A stretch of DNA of 64,000 bases from Sphingopyxis sp. BSN-002 (GCF_022024275.1 NZ_CP091804.1:1240001-1304000); one strand, 5' to 3'. Counted from the stretch's first letter, positions 37,810-47,956 are shown. Numbers and translations are program-made. Notes: generated from the letters alone by a model not told the origin.

Positions 37810-38055
37810 ATGGTTCAGGTCGCTGCCGCTCTCCTCTTCGCACTCGCCGCCGGGCTCGGCCTGACGGTGATTCTCGCGATGCTCAAATCCAATGGCGATG
37901 CCATCCTGTCGGCACTTGCCGGCGAAGGCGCCTTCCCTGCCGATGCCGCGCCGCAACCCGGCCCGGCAAATGTGATCAAGCTGCGCCCGTCGGCACCCCG
38001 CCGCCACATCTCGCGCGCGATCACTGCCCGTCCGCAGCTCAGCCACGCCGCCTGA
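37810..38055 (+). CDS. Small single-span membrane protein, possibly stress-induced
   Basis: An 81-residue protein with one hydrophobic span (MVQVAAALLFALAAGLGL, continuing to about residue 25), then a Pro/Ala-rich linker and a basic tail (RPSAPRRHISRA). I do not recognise it. ATG 37810 was chosen because AAAGGA lies about 6 bases before it; ATG 37792 is in frame but lacks this. It sits downstream of LexA-like and EcfG-like signals, and converges on pssA with a 17-base overlap. Small inner membrane proteins under LexA, such as Caulobacter SidA, arrest division; that comparison is only by architecture. Confidence 0.6.
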   Translation: MVQVAAALLFALAAGLGLTVILAMLKSNGDAILSALAGEGAFPADAAPQPGPANVIKLRPSAPRRHISRAITARPQLSHAA

Positions 38056-38812
38056 CCTTCGCATAGCTCAGCAGGCCGAAGGGAAGCAGCGCCACATAGA
38101 TGATGCACACCGCGAGCAGCGTGTGCCAGGGCGCGGTCACCAAGGCCGCGCCGAACAACCCCACACCCGCAAGGGCGAACAGCCGCCACGAACGACGCAG
38201 CCGGAACGACGACCAGCTGTAGGTCGGAATTGCCGAGATCATCAGCATGGCGATCGCAAGAGCCCAAGGCATCACGACATACCATTCACGGAACAGGTCG
38301 TTGCCGGTCACCAGCCACAGATAAGCCGGGACGAACGACAGGCCTGCCCCCGCCGGCGCGGGAATGCCGGTCATGAAGCCTGCGGACTTGTGCGGCTGAA
38401 CCTCTGCATCCAGCCTCGAATTGAACCGCGCGAGCCGCAGCGCACAGCAGACCGCGAGCGCGAGCGCGGCGGTCCAGCCGAACTTGGGCGCATATTGAAG
38501 CGACCACAGGAACAGGATCATCGCCGGCGCCACGCCGAACGCGATGACGTCCGACAGCGAATCGAGTTCGGCGCCGAACTTGCTCTGCGCGCGAAGCAGG
38601 CGCGCGATGCGCCCGTCCATTCCGTCGAGCACGCCGGCAACGATGATCATCGTTATCGCCGCGGCCCATTCCTCGCCGATCGCGAAGCGGACCCCCGTCA
38701 GCCCCGAACAGAGCGCAAGAAGCGTGATGGCGTTGGGCGCGAACGCGCGCAACGGGATACCCCCGACGCGGCGCTGCCCCGCGCCCCGGTCCGTCTGCGC
38801 TTCGTCGGCCAT
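38039..38812 (-). CDS. pssA: CDP-diacylglycerol-serine O-phosphatidyltransferase
   Basis: A 257-residue membrane enzyme making phosphatidylserine. The CDP-alcohol phosphatidyltransferase motif D-G-x2-A-R-x8-G-x3-D-x3-D is present as [20 protein letters not shown] followed by LDSLSD. Seven to eight hydrophobic spans follow. It shares its start base with the psd stop, so the two are coupled, and psd uses its product. This fits bacteria with phosphatidylethanolamine as a main lipid. Confidence 0.94.
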   Translation of the reverse strand: MADEAQTDRGAGQRRVGGIPLRAFAPNAITLLALCSGLTGVRFAIGEEWAAAITMIIVAGVLDGMDGRIARLLRAQSKFGAELDSLSDVIAFGVAPAMILFLWSLQYAPKFGWTAALALAVCCALRLARFNSRLDAEVQPHKSAGFMTGIPAPAGAGLSFVPAYLWLVTGNDLFREWYVVMPWALAIAMLMISAIPTYSWSSFRLRRSWRLFALAGVGLFGAALVTAPWHTLLAVCIIYVALLPFGLLSYAKVRRRG

Positions 38813-39549
38813 TACTGGCCCACGCCGTCGAGGATCTCGGCCTTGCCGATCCGTGCGATCACCGTCTCGCCTGCAAGCGCGCGCTGACCCAGCAGGATTT
38901 GCGGCGTCGTACCAGCGGGCAGATAGACGTCGACCCGGCTGCCGAACCGGATCAGACCGACGCGCTGGCCGGTCGAGAGTTCGGTCCCCATGCTGACGAA
39001 GGGCAGGATGCGCCGGGCCACGAGCCCCGCGATCTGGGTAAAGCCGATGCGCACGCCATCGGCGCGTTCGACGACGAAATGCTGGCGCTCATTCTCTTCG
39101 CTCGCCTTGTCGAGATCGGCGTTCAGGAACTTGCCGGGCAGATAGACCAGCTTGCGCAACGTACCGGCGACCGGCGTGCGGTTGATGTGGACGTCGAACA
39201 CGCTCATGAAGATCGAAACGCGCAGCATGGTCGCATCGTTCAATCCGTCGGGCCCGGCAATCTCGGGCGGCGGGGGCACCTCCGCAATCTGCGTCACCAG
39301 TCCGTCGGCAGGCGCGACGATGACGTCGCTGGCCGTCGGGGTAACGCGTACCGGATCGCGGAAAAAGGCCGCGACCCAGATCGTGATGCCAAGCATCAGC
39401 CAGCCGAATATGGCCCAGATGGGAAGAATCCAGAGGCAAAGGGTGATGACGCCGGCGATCAGCAGGAACTTGCGGCCTTCGGGGTGCACCGAGGGCCAGC
39501 GCCATTTGATGCCGCCGCCCGGGCGGTTCGAGGATATGATTGTGGACAT
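38812..39549 (-). CDS. psd: Phosphatidylserine decarboxylase
   Basis: A 245-residue pyruvoyl-dependent proenzyme of the short (Psd-related) type. One hydrophobic span near residues 28-55 anchors it; [10 protein letters not shown] and [14 protein letters not shown] are typical, and self-cleavage is expected at the glycine-serine of [12 protein letters not shown] near residue 203. It makes phosphatidylethanolamine. It overlaps pssA by one base. Confidence 0.94.
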   Translation of the reverse strand: MSTIISSNRPGGGIKWRWPSVHPEGRKFLLIAGVITLCLWILPIWAIFGWLMLGITIWVAAFFRDPVRVTPTASDVIVAPADGLVTQIAEVPPPPEIAGPDGLNDATMLRVSIFMSVFDVHINRTPVAGTLRKLVYLPGKFLNADLDKASEENERQHFVVERADGVRIGFTQIAGLVARRILPFVSMGTELSTGQRVGLIRFGSRVDVYLPAGTTPQILLGQRALAGETVIARIGKAEILDGVGQ

Positions 39550-39699
39550 GGCAATTCTTCTAGGGGGCAGCTTTCATATAGACAATGCATAAGCGCTGAC
39601 ATCGGTGCCACGCCGGTAGCGACGCAGCCATTGATCAATCGCCCCGCTTTGCTTAAGGCCCGCTGCAACTCCGACTCCCCAAGGAAAAAGGCGTACAGC

Positions 39700-40914
39700 A
39701 TGGGCAAGATCAAGGTAGCCAACCCGGTCGTCGAACTCGACGGCGACGAAATGACCCGGATCATCTGGCAGTGGATCCGCGAACGGCTGATCCTTCCCTA
39801 TCTGGATGTCGACCTTCATTACTACGACCTCGGGATCGAGGAACGCGACCGCACCGACGACAAGATCACCGTCGAGGCCGCCAACGCGATCAAGAAGCAT
39901 GGCGTCGGCGTGAAGTGCGCGACGATCACCCCCGACGAAGCGCGCGTCGAGGAATTCGGCCTCAAGAAGATGTGGAAGTCGCCGAACGGCACGATCCGGA
40001 ACATCCTCGGCGGCGTCGTCTTCCGCGAACCGATCGTGATGCGCAACGTCCCCCGCCTCGTCCCCGGCTGGACCGACCCGATCGTCGTCGGCCGTCACGC
40101 GTTCGGCGACCAGTACAAGGCGACCGATTTCCGCGTCCCCGGCCCGGGCAAGCTGCGCCTGGTGTTCGAGGGCGAGGACGGCACGCTGATCGACGAGGAA
40201 GTCTTCCAGTTCCCGTCGTCGGGCGTCGCGATGGGCATGTACAATCTCGACGATTCGATCCGCGATTTCGCGCGTGCCAGCCTGAACTATGGCCTCGCCC
40301 GCGAATGGCCGGTGTACCTCTCGACCAAGAACACGATCCTCAAGGCCTATGACGGCCGCTTCAAGGACCTGTTCGAGGAAGTGTTCCAGGCCGAATTCAA
40401 GGCGAAGTTTGATGCCCTCGGTATCGTCTACGAGCACCGCCTGATCGACGACATGGTCGCCTCGGCGCTCAAGTGGAGCGGCAAGTTCGTCTGGGCCTGC
40501 AAGAATTACGACGGCGACGTCCAGTCGGACACCGTCGCGCAGGGCTTCGGCTCGCTCGGTCTGATGACCAGCGTGCTGATGACCCCCGACGGCAAAACGG
40601 TCGAATCGGAAGCCGCGCACGGCACCGTCACCCGCCACTACCGCATGCACCAGCAGGGCAAGGCGACCTCGACCAACCCGATCGCGTCGATCTTTGCGTG
40701 GACCGGTGGCCTCAAGCACCGCGGCAAGCTCGACGACAATGCTGCGCTCATCAAGTTCGCCGACGACCTCGAAAAGGTCTGTGTCGCGACGGTCGAGAGC
40801 GGCAAGATGACCAAGGATCTCGCACTGCTGATCGGTCCCGACCAGAACTGGCTGACGACCGAGGGCTTCTTCGAAGCGATCGTCGAGAATCTCGAAGCCA
40901 AGATGGGCGCATAA
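39700..40914 (+). CDS. icd: Isocitrate dehydrogenase, NADP-dependent
   Basis: A 404-residue enzyme of the TCA cycle, of the eukaryote-like homodimeric type found in alphaproteobacteria. It starts [20 protein letters not shown], contains [13 protein letters not shown], the clasp and metal region with [18 protein letters not shown], and [12 protein letters not shown] for NADP. The AGGAAA Shine-Dalgarno precedes the ATG by about 13 bases. It divides the psd-pssA operon from the antiporter gene. Confidence 0.96.
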   Translation: MGKIKVANPVVELDGDEMTRIIWQWIRERLILPYLDVDLHYYDLGIEERDRTDDKITVEAANAIKKHGVGVKCATITPDEARVEEFGLKKMWKSPNGTIRNILGGVVFREPIVMRNVPRLVPGWTDPIVVGRHAFGDQYKATDFRVPGPGKLRLVFEGEDGTLIDEEVFQFPSSGVAMGMYNLDDSIRDFARASLNYGLAREWPVYLSTKNTILKAYDGRFKDLFEEVFQAEFKAKFDALGIVYEHRLIDDMVASALKWSGKFVWACKNYDGDVQSDTVAQGFGSLGLMTSVLMTPDGKTVESEAAHGTVTRHYRMHQQGKATSTNPIASIFAWTGGLKHRGKLDDNAALIKFADDLEKVCVATVESGKMTKDLALLIGPDQNWLTTEGFFEAIVENLEAKMGA

Positions 40915-40950
40915 ACAAGCAAAAAGCTTGAGATAGACGTCTAGCCAATC

Positions 40951-40977
40951 GGGGCCGGCCTGCATAAGGTCGGCCCC
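40951..40977 (+). terminator. Terminator-like hairpin after icd, abutting the antiporter start
   Basis: Stem GGGGCCGGCC (40951-40960) pairs with GGTCGGCCCC (40968-40977), ten pairs with one G-U, and loop TGCATAA. No T-run follows. The 3' arm ends 1 base before ATG 40979, so no Shine-Dalgarno can be free there. Confidence 0.65.
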
Positions 40978-40978
40978 T

Positions 40979-42760
40979 ATGGTATCTGAAACCGAAACCT
41001 CGGCCATCGGCAACGCGCTGGTGGTTCTCGGCGCCGCGGGCGTCGTCATCCCGGCTTTCGCACGCTTCCGGATCTCGCCCGTCATCGGCTTCATCCTCGT
41101 CGGGCTGCTCGTCGGACCGTCGGGGCTCGGTGCGCTTGCCGCCGACTATCCCTGGCTGAAGCATGTGACGATCGCCTCGACCGAGGATATCGCACTCTTC
41201 GGCGAGTTCGGCATCATCCTGCTGCTGTTCTCGATCGGGCTCGAGCTGTCGTTCCGGCGCCTGTGGCAGCTTCGCAAGCTTGTGTTCGGGATCGGCGCCG
41301 CCGAACTGCTGTCGGCGGGCGCGATCCTCGGCACCGCCCTGTTCCTGTTCGGCGAGCATTCGACCGCCGCCGCCTATGGCCTCGGCATCGCCCTCGCCCT
41401 TTCCTCGACCGCACTCGTGCTGCCGATCGCAGGCACGAAATCGGCGGTAGGCCGCGCGTCCTTCTCGATGCTGCTGTTCGAGGATCTGGCGCTCGTCCCG
41501 ATCATCTTCATCCTCGCCGCGCTCTCCCCCGCCGCATCGGGCGACAGCGCCGAACTGTTGCTCACCACCCTGTGGCAGGGCGTCCTCGTCGTCGCCGCCT
41601 TGGCAATCGGCGGCTGGTTCCTGCTCCCGAAGATCTTCGCGCAGGCGGCGCGCGCCAAGGATCCCGAGCTGTTTCTTGCCGCAAGCCTGCTCGTCGTCAT
41701 CGTCGCCGCGCTCGCCACCGCCGCGGTCGGGCTGTCGCCGATCGTCGGCGCGCTGCTCGCCGGCCTGATGATCGCCGAGACCGAGTATCATGAAGAGGTC
41801 GAAGCGATTACCGCGCCGTTCAAGGGGCTCGCGCTTGGAGTGTTCCTGATCAGCGTCGGCATGGGACTCAACCTCAAGACGATCGCCGGACAATGGCCGT
41901 CGCTCGTCATGGCCGTCGTCGGCGTCGTGCTGGTCAAGGCGATCGTCACCGCCGCGCTGCTCCGCTTCTCGGGCGCAGTCCGCCGCGGCACCGCGGCCGA
42001 GGTCGGGCTCCTGATGGCCAGCCCTTCCGAAACCACCCTGATCGTCCTCACCACCGCGCTGCAGGCGCAGCTCATCAGCCGCGATACCGCCGAATTCTGG
42101 CAGCTCGTCACGGCGATCGGCCTGACGATCACGCCACTGCTTGCGCGCGTCGGCCACGACATCGCGCGGCGGATCGAGATGCGCACCGGCGAGGCGCAAC
42201 CCGATGACACGCCCGAGGGCCGCACCGTGATCGTCGGCTTCGGCCGCGTCGGGCACACCGTCGCCGAGCTGCTCCGCGAACATGGCCGCCCTTATGTCGC
42301 GGTCGACGCCGATATCGACACCGTCGCCGCGGCGCGCCGCGACGGGTTCAGCGTCCGCTTCGCCGACGTCGCACGGCCGGGCGCGCTCGACAAGCTGGGG
42401 ATCGAGACCGCCAACGCAATCGTGCTGACCATGGACGATCCGGTGCAGCAGCTGCGCATGACGCGCCAGCTCAAGGTCAAATATCCCGACCTTCCGGTGA
42501 TCAGCCGCGCGCGCGATGCCGACCATGCCGCCGCGCTCTACAAGGCGGGGGCGAACGATGCGGTGCCCGAAACGCTCGAAAGCTCGCTGCAGCTTGCCGA
42601 GGCGGTGCTGATCGACCTCGGCGTCGCGATGGGGCCGGTGATCGCCTCGATCCACGATGTGCGCGCGAAGATGCGCCACGACATCATGACCAAGGGCGAG
42701 CTCGAGCGCGAACCCCGCATCCGCCGGACGCGGCGCCCCGAACCCGGCGGGACCGCCTAG
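40979..42760 (+). CDS. Monovalent cation:proton antiporter, CPA2 family (KefB/KefC-like)
   Basis: A 593-residue inner membrane protein with about 12 spans (residues 1-395) with GFILVGLLVGPSGLG and LLLFSIGLELSFRRL, typical of CPA2. A cytoplasmic TrkA-N/RCK domain follows (about 415-530), beginning TVIVGFGRVGHTVAELL and containing the acidic VAVDADID. Potassium or sodium efflux coupled to protons is the family role. The start ATG 40979 is immediately after a strong hairpin, with no ribosome site. Its stop shares CTAG with the convergent M16 gene. Confidence 0.9.
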   Translation: MVSETETSAIGNALVVLGAAGVVIPAFARFRISPVIGFILVGLLVGPSGLGALAADYPWLKHVTIASTEDIALFGEFGIILLLFSIGLELSFRRLWQLRKLVFGIGAAELLSAGAILGTALFLFGEHSTAAAYGLGIALALSSTALVLPIAGTKSAVGRASFSMLLFEDLALVPIIFILAALSPAASGDSAELLLTTLWQGVLVVAALAIGGWFLLPKIFAQAARAKDPELFLAASLLVVIVAALATAAVGLSPIVGALLAGLMIAETEYHEEVEAITAPFKGLALGVFLISVGMGLNLKTIAGQWPSLVMAVVGVVLVKAIVTAALLRFSGAVRRGTAAEVGLLMASPSETTLIVLTTALQAQLISRDTAEFWQLVTAIGLTITPLLARVGHDIARRIEMRTGEAQPDDTPEGRTVIVGFGRVGHTVAELLREHGRPYVAVDADIDTVAAARRDGFSVRFADVARPGALDKLGIETANAIVLTMDDPVQQLRMTRQLKVKYPDLPVISRARDADHAAALYKAGANDAVPETLESSLQLAEAVLIDLGVAMGPVIASIHDVRAKMRHDIMTKGELEREPRIRRTRRPEPGGTA

Positions 42761-45693
42761 CGCCCGCCCGCCGTCGCCGCCGGCGCGTTCAGCGCCGAGG
42801 CGTCGGCCAGCGTCATCCCCTTGGGCAGGATCGCCAGCGACCATTGCCGTGCGGGCAACAGATATTGCCGCGCGAGCCGCTGCAGGTCGGCAGGCGTTAC
42901 GCCGTTGATATCGTCCTCGATCGACAGCGCCGCCTGCGTCACGCGCGAATCGCGGGTCGCGCCTTCGAGCAGGAACATCCAGTAGACGTTGCCGGTGGAG
43001 GCCCGTGCGACCTGTTCGCGGATCGGCACAGCGTTGCGCGCGAGCTCGTCGGCGCTCACCGGATTGGCGGCGAGATCGGCGGCGATGTCCTTTGCGATGC
43101 CATAGAAACGGTCGATATCCTTCGGCGCGAGCAGGCTGCCGACCAGCAGATATCCGCCGCTGTTGTCGAAACCCGTCGGCCAGTGGCTGTCGACGACGGG
43201 GCCATAGCTTGCCCCCTGCTCGGCGCGCAGACGGTCAAACAGGCGGTCGTTGAAGATCGCCGCAAGCACCTCCATCGCGCGCGCGTCGCGCGGGCTGGCA
43301 AGCCCGGCGCCGGTCGGCCACGCGGTCATCGCCGCCGCCTGCCCCTTGTCGCCATTGTGATAGGCGATCGCCGGGCTGGCCGTGTGCTTCGCGAACGCCA
43401 CCGTCTGGCCCGTCGGCGGCGCCAGCGGCTTGCGCGCGGGGAGCGCGCCCAGCGTTTCGGCAAGGATCTTCCGGTAATCGACCGACGACAGATCGCCGAA
43501 CAATTGCACCTCGATCGGCCCCGCGGCGAGGCGCGGTTCCCAGAAGGCACGGAACGCAGCAGGCGTCAGCGCCGAAATCTCGGCCTTGTCGGGCGGGGCA
43601 TAGCGCGCGTCGTTATCGGTCAGCCAGCCCTTCAGATTGCGGTCGAGCACCGCATTGGGCGTCGCGTCGTTGAGCTCGTAACCGGTCAGATAGCCGACAC
43701 GAAGCCGCTCGACAGGCGCGGCATCCCAGCGCGGCAAGGCAAGCTTGCCCGCAATCAGCTTCATCTGGTCGGCGAGATCTGCGGGCTTGCTTTCCGCGCC
43801 GATCTCGAACGCATCGTCCTCGACCGAGAAATTCATCTGGATCTGCCGCCCGTTGGTGAGCTGGTCGAGTTCATTCTGCCCCCACGGGCCGATCCCGCTC
43901 GCGGTCAGCGCATAGTCGCCGGTCCACAGCAGGTTCGGCGCATCGGCGGCCACGCTGCGGTTGCCGGTGCCGAAGCGGACGTTGACGCGCACCTTGCCCG
44001 GCTCGACCTTGTTGTCGGAGACGAGCGCGGTGACGCCGTTGGCAAATTCGATCCGTTCCGCACGCAGGCCGGCAAGCCGCGTCGTTGACACCACCGTCCC
44101 CGGGGTTCCGAAGGCCGGCAGCTGGCTCCAGTCGGCCTTCAGCGCCGTGAGCCGGTCATCGCGCACCTTCGCCGGCGCGGCCAGCGCCGCCAGCAACGCA
44201 TTGTCGCCGCCCGCAACGGGGGTCGGGGTGGTCAGCACGACGCGCGTGACCGGCGCGTTGAAAACCGCCTTGCTGATGCCGAGCATCACCTTCGGCGTCG
44301 CCCCGGCGCGGATGTCGCGGAACAGGTCGACCTGCCCCTGCGGGCTCGTCACCGTCTCGTTGATGTCGACCGCGCGCACCATATCGTCGGCAAGCCGCGC
44401 GCCGGGCTCGTTACGGGCGTTCTCCAGTTCCTTCTGCAGGAACGCCTCGATCTCGTTCGCCTCGCGGTCGATATCGGCCTGCGACGGCGGCGTCGTCACC
44501 GCGTCGGCGATGACCCCGCGCACATCGGCCAGCGCCGATTGCCAGTCCGACAGCGGTACGATCTGCGCCATGGTGACGTCGGCGCTGCGGCTGACATATT
44601 GCTGCTCGACCGTCGCGACCAGATAGCTGCCGCCGCTGCGGGCGCGATTTTCGAGCCGCCGGTTGACCAGCGCCTGCGCGATATATTCGAGGTACAGGCG
44701 CCGCGTATTCTCGATCGTGTCGATCCGCTTCTGCCACGGGCGGACCATCGCCAGCGTCAGCGCGAGCGGCTGGTTCGCTTCGACGATCGCCTTGGCGACT
44801 GGCGCCTTCACGTCGGGCTTGCCGAAATCGGGCTGCTTCGGTGCCGGGCCGTCGCCCTTCCAGTCGCCGTAATATTTCGCGATCAGCCGCGCGAACTCGG
44901 CCGGGTCGCCGTCGCCGACGATGACGACCACCGCGCGGTCGGGTCGGTACCAGCGGTCGTGAAAGGCACGCACCGCTCCGGCCTGCGCCGAAGCGAGCGA
45001 TTCGACCGTTCCGATCGGCGACCGGTCGCCGAGCAACTGGCCCGCGAAAAGATGCGCGGTCGTCTGGTCGGCGATCCGCTTTTGCGGGCCGTCGGATTCG
45101 CGAAGCTCGGACATCACGACGCCGCGTTCGGCGGTGACCGCGGTTTCGGAAATCAGCGGCTCGCGCACCATGCCCGCGAGCAGCTTCATGCTCTCGTCGA
45201 GGTTCGCGGGCGTCACGCTCGGCAGGTCGAGTTGATACACCGTCTGCGTCGGGGTCGTCTGCGCGTTGGAATCGCTGCCGAAGGTCACCCCGAACCGTTG
45301 CCAGATGCGCTTCGCCTCGCCGTCGGGGATATGCTCCGAACCGCGAAAGGTCAGATGCTCGAGCAGGTGCGCAAAGCCGCGCTCCTTGTCGGTCTCGAAC
45401 ATCGAACCGACGTCCATGCGGACGCGGATCGACACCTGCCCCGGCGGCACGCCGTTGTTGCGCACCGCATAGCGCACACCGTTGGGAAGGACCCCGAACT
45501 GCCACGCGGTGTCGCGCGGGATGTCGCTGCCGGCGTACAGCCAGTCGCTTTTCGCTTCGGCCGACGCCGCCGCGGTCGCAGGAGCATTCTGCGCCGTCGC
45601 GGCGGGTATCAGCAACAGGGCTGCGGCGGCGGTGCAGGCGGACAGAAGGAATCGGGCGGAGCGACGCGAGGCCGGCGCGGGAGAATAGGACAT
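42757..45693 (-). CDS. M16 family zinc metallopeptidase (two-domain, exported)
   Basis: A 978-residue protease. The signal peptide is about residues 1-34 (ending PAATAQ). The inverted zinc motif HxxEH is HLLEHLTFRG near residue 107, with a further glutamate about 75 residues on. Three more M16-type domains follow, the last two inactive by the lack of the motif. The catalytic half with QTTPTQTVYQLDLPS is typical. It is probably a periplasmic peptide-degrading enzyme. Its stop shares CTAG with the CPA2 antiporter gene. Confidence 0.9.
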   Translation of the reverse strand: MSYSPAPASRRSARFLLSACTAAAALLLIPAATAQNAPATAAASAEAKSDWLYAGSDIPRDTAWQFGVLPNGVRYAVRNNGVPPGQVSIRVRMDVGSMFETDKERGFAHLLEHLTFRGSEHIPDGEAKRIWQRFGVTFGSDSNAQTTPTQTVYQLDLPSVTPANLDESMKLLAGMVREPLISETAVTAERGVVMSELRESDGPQKRIADQTTAHLFAGQLLGDRSPIGTVESLASAQAGAVRAFHDRWYRPDRAVVVIVGDGDPAEFARLIAKYYGDWKGDGPAPKQPDFGKPDVKAPVAKAIVEANQPLALTLAMVRPWQKRIDTIENTRRLYLEYIAQALVNRRLENRARSGGSYLVATVEQQYVSRSADVTMAQIVPLSDWQSALADVRGVIADAVTTPPSQADIDREANEIEAFLQKELENARNEPGARLADDMVRAVDINETVTSPQGQVDLFRDIRAGATPKVMLGISKAVFNAPVTRVVLTTPTPVAGGDNALLAALAAPAKVRDDRLTALKADWSQLPAFGTPGTVVSTTRLAGLRAERIEFANGVTALVSDNKVEPGKVRVNVRFGTGNRSVAADAPNLLWTGDYALTASGIGPWGQNELDQLTNGRQIQMNFSVEDDAFEIGAESKPADLADQMKLIAGKLALPRWDAAPVERLRVGYLTGYELNDATPNAVLDRNLKGWLTDNDARYAPPDKAEISALTPAAFRAFWEPRLAAGPIEVQLFGDLSSVDYRKILAETLGALPARKPLAPPTGQTVAFAKHTASPAIAYHNGDKGQAAAMTAWPTGAGLASPRDARAMEVLAAIFNDRLFDRLRAEQGASYGPVVDSHWPTGFDNSGGYLLVGSLLAPKDIDRFYGIAKDIAADLAANPVSADELARNAVPIREQVARASTGNVYWMFLLEGATRDSRVTQAALSIEDDINGVTPADLQRLARQYLLPARQWSLAILPKGMTLADASALNAPAATAGGR

Positions 45694-45782
45694 CGGCCGA
45701 CCTTATCGCCTTCGAACCTTGCTGGCCACTGAACTTCGACGGACGCCTTGCTCCCGTCCACCGACCGGCCTAGCCAGATGCC

Positions 45783-46637
45783 ATGGAAACGCCCCCGCCG
45801 CTCGCCGCGCTCGTCCAGATGACGAGCGGTATCGATCCCGCCGCCAATCTCGCCGCGATCGACCGCGCCCTCGGCGAAGCCGCGGCGCTTGGCGCGGCGA
45901 TGGCCTTCCTTCCCGAAATGTCGCTGCTTCTCGACCGCGACCGCGAGCGGTCGGCCGCGCATCTCGCGCGCGAGGCCGACAGCCCGTGGCCCGCCGCCCT
46001 GCAGGAGATTGCACGGCGGCATGCGATCTGGCTCCATTCGGGGTCGATGCCGCTGCTGGCCGATGACGGTGCCCGGCGCGTGAACCGCAGCCATGTGATC
46101 GCCGCCGACGGCACCATCGTCGCGCGCTACGACAAGATACACATGTTCGACGTGACCCTGCCGTCGGGCGAAAACTGGACCGAAAGCGCCGCCTACGCCG
46201 GCGGCGATACGCTGGCGGTCGTCGACACGCCGCTCGGCCGGCTCGGCCTCAGCATCTGTTACGACCTGCGCTTTCCCGAGCTGTACCGGGCGCTTGTCGA
46301 CCGCGGCGCCGAACTGGTCACCATCCCCGCCGCTTTCACCGTATCCACCGGCGAGGCGCATTGGCACGTCCTGCAACGCGCCCGCGCGATCGAGACGGGC
46401 TGCCATGTCGTCGCGGCGGCCCAGTCGGGAACGCATGCCGATGGCCGGGCGACGTACGGGCACAGTATTGTGGTCGATCCCTGGGGCGTTCCGCTGGCCG
46501 AAGCGATTGCCCGCAACGATGCGGGCGATGCGGGTTACGACCTCGTGCTCGCACCGATCGACCCCGCCGCGATGCAGCAGGCGCGGCGGGCAATCCCGCT
46601 CGCGCGATCGCGTGCGGTCCGTAACCTCGATCTCTGA
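45783..46637 (+). CDS. Carbon-nitrogen hydrolase (Nit1/omega-amidase-like)
   Basis: A 284-residue nitrilase-superfamily enzyme. The triad is visible: E in FLPEMS (about residue 44), K in YDKIHMFD (about 119), C in SICYDLRFPELYR (about 160). YDKIHMFD and LRFPELYRAL are typical of the Nit subgroup that hydrolyses deaminated glutathione or alpha-keto-glutaramate-type amides. The exact substrate is not shown. It is divergent from the M16 gene, with an 89-base gap. Confidence 0.88.
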   Translation: METPPPLAALVQMTSGIDPAANLAAIDRALGEAAALGAAMAFLPEMSLLLDRDRERSAAHLAREADSPWPAALQEIARRHAIWLHSGSMPLLADDGARRVNRSHVIAADGTIVARYDKIHMFDVTLPSGENWTESAAYAGGDTLAVVDTPLGRLGLSICYDLRFPELYRALVDRGAELVTIPAAFTVSTGEAHWHVLQRARAIETGCHVVAAAQSGTHADGRATYGHSIVVDPWGVPLAEAIARNDAGDAGYDLVLAPIDPAAMQQARRAIPLARSRAVRNLDL

Positions 46638-46705
46638 CTTCACCCCTGTCCGGCGGGCCGGGCATCACGCAACCGGATGATCCGGGAGCAAAGCGGCCCG
46701 GACGC

Positions 46706-46736
46706 AAAAAGGGCCCCGAACTTGCGTTCGGAGCCC
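46706..46736 (-). terminator. Intrinsic terminator of the small membrane gene
   Basis: Stem GGGCCCCGAA (46711-46720) pairs with TTCGGAGCCC (46727-46736) with one mismatch and a 6-base loop. On the minus strand it is followed by five T (46706-46710). It ends the gene at 46764-46988. Confidence 0.85.
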
Positions 46737-46763
46737 TTCGCTATTTCACGAAACAGCCGCGAA

Positions 46764-46988
46764 TTACGGGCTGGTCGGGGTGTCGCTGTTGTTGTCGGTC
46801 GCGAGGATGATGCCGCCGACGATGGCAGCGAGCGCGACGATCGCGATGATCCAGCTGGTGCTGCCTTCGAGTTCGCTTTCACCGGCAACGTCCGAGGTCG
46901 CACGGGTCTGAGCCGAAGCGACGACCGGAGCCGCAACCATCGACACTGCTGCGAGGGAGACAGCAGCTTTCTTAAAGAGGTTCATCAT
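46764..46988 (-). CDS. Small exported/single-span protein
   Basis: A 74-residue protein. The signal-like N-terminus MMNLFKKAAVSLAAVSMVAAP reaches SAQ near residue 27; a second hydrophobic span (about residues 46-64, WIIAIVALAAIVGGIILAT) precedes a short polar tail NNSDTPTSP. I do not recognise a family; small proteins of this form are common in sphingomonads. The tandem ATG-ATG start has GGAG upstream, which fits the second ATG (46985) best. It has its own promoter and terminator, so it is a stand-alone transcript. Confidence 0.7.
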   Translation of the reverse strand: MMNLFKKAAVSLAAVSMVAAPVVASAQTRATSDVAGESELEGSTSWIIAIVALAAIVGGIILATDNNSDTPTSP

Positions 46989-47066
46989 TTTCTCCGTCCA
47001 CTGGAAAAACTAGTCTTCTCGAATCACGCCGACGATTTCCACCGCCGAACGTGAATCTGCAGAGCC

Positions 47067-47095
47067 TGTGTAGGCAGTGTCGCGATCAATTGCAA
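47067..47095 (-). promoter_or_regulatory. Sigma-70-type promoter of the small exported protein
   Basis: On the minus strand TTGCAA (47095-47090), 17 bases, then TACACA (47072-47067). The expected start is near 47060, giving an untranslated leader of about 70 bases. The whole stretch 46989-47167 is AT-rich for this genome. Confidence 0.4.
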
Positions 47096-47167
47096 CGGTG
47101 ATTTGCCTAGCCCCGCAATTGTTATGAAATTGCTAAATCTAAGAAATCCAGTCGAATTGGTGTTAAA

Positions 47168-47956
47168 TTAACCGCGCCGGACGCGGTCGAAAGGCTCGCT
47201 GGTAACGGGGTAGCCAAGGTGCCCCGGAATGCAGAGGTGCGACTGTCCGTCACGGTCCTCGATCCAGGGGGTGATCAGCTCGACCGGGAATTGCTTCGCA
47301 TGCCCGGAAAAACTGGGAAAATCGCTCTGCCCGGCCAGCCGTTCGAGGTTGCGCCGGGTCGGGAAAATCACCGACACGTCGCCGCGATCGGCCATCGCCA
47401 GCGTATCGTGCGCCGACGACCAGAAAATATGGCTGTGCTCGGCCTCCTCGACGGTCAGCTCATGTCCGTGCGGTGGCGCCATGACGGCATAAAAGCGGGT
47501 ATCGAAAGTTCGCGCCTCTTTGAAATTCGGACACCAGCGGGCGAAAGGAACGAGCGAATCCAGTGCGATTCGCTCTCCGCGGGATTCGAGGATGTCGGAC
47601 AACAGGGTTCCGGCGAGCAGCGCCTGGCGGACCTCGGCAAGCTCGGCCTCGCCCAACCCCGGCCAGCCGACCGCCAGCCCAGTTTCCTCCAGCGTTTCGC
47701 GCAGCGCCGCGACGCGGGCCGCGCCTTCCGCCTCGTCGGCAAAGCCGTGACGGCGCGCGACGAGATAATCGTCGGGGTCGACGCGCCCTCCGGGAAAGAC
47801 CACCGCGCCAGCCGCGAACGCCATGTTCGTCGATCGCTTCACCATCAGTATCTCGTCGGGCCCGCCCCCCGCCGCCGTGCGCATGATGACAAGCGTTGCG
47901 GCGGGAATGGCGCCTTCGGGCAGCACGGGATCGGAGGTCTGGATCGTGTCGGTCAT
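47168..47956 (-). CDS. Nudix hydrolase with interrupted Nudix box
   Basis: A 262-residue hydrolase. The box starts FAAGAVVFPGGRVDPDD and the REtxxEExG helix (AALRETLEETGLAV) comes after a 20-residue insertion (about residues 70-95), as in the NUDT19/NUDT8 group of CoA-diphosphatases. Metal-binding glutamates in REtlEE are intact. Its stop is TAA in an AT-rich stretch. The start MTDTIQTSDP was chosen; upstream open frame is unsupported. Divergent from DUF4126, 121 bases apart. Confidence 0.82.
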   Translation of the reverse strand: MTDTIQTSDPVLPEGAIPAATLVIMRTAAGGGPDEILMVKRSTNMAFAAGAVVFPGGRVDPDDYLVARRHGFADEAEGAARVAALRETLEETGLAVGWPGLGEAELAEVRQALLAGTLLSDILESRGERIALDSLVPFARWCPNFKEARTFDTRFYAVMAPPHGHELTVEEAEHSHIFWSSAHDTLAMADRGDVSVIFPTRRNLERLAGQSDFPSFSGHAKQFPVELITPWIEDRDGQSHLCIPGHLGYPVTSEPFDRVRRG

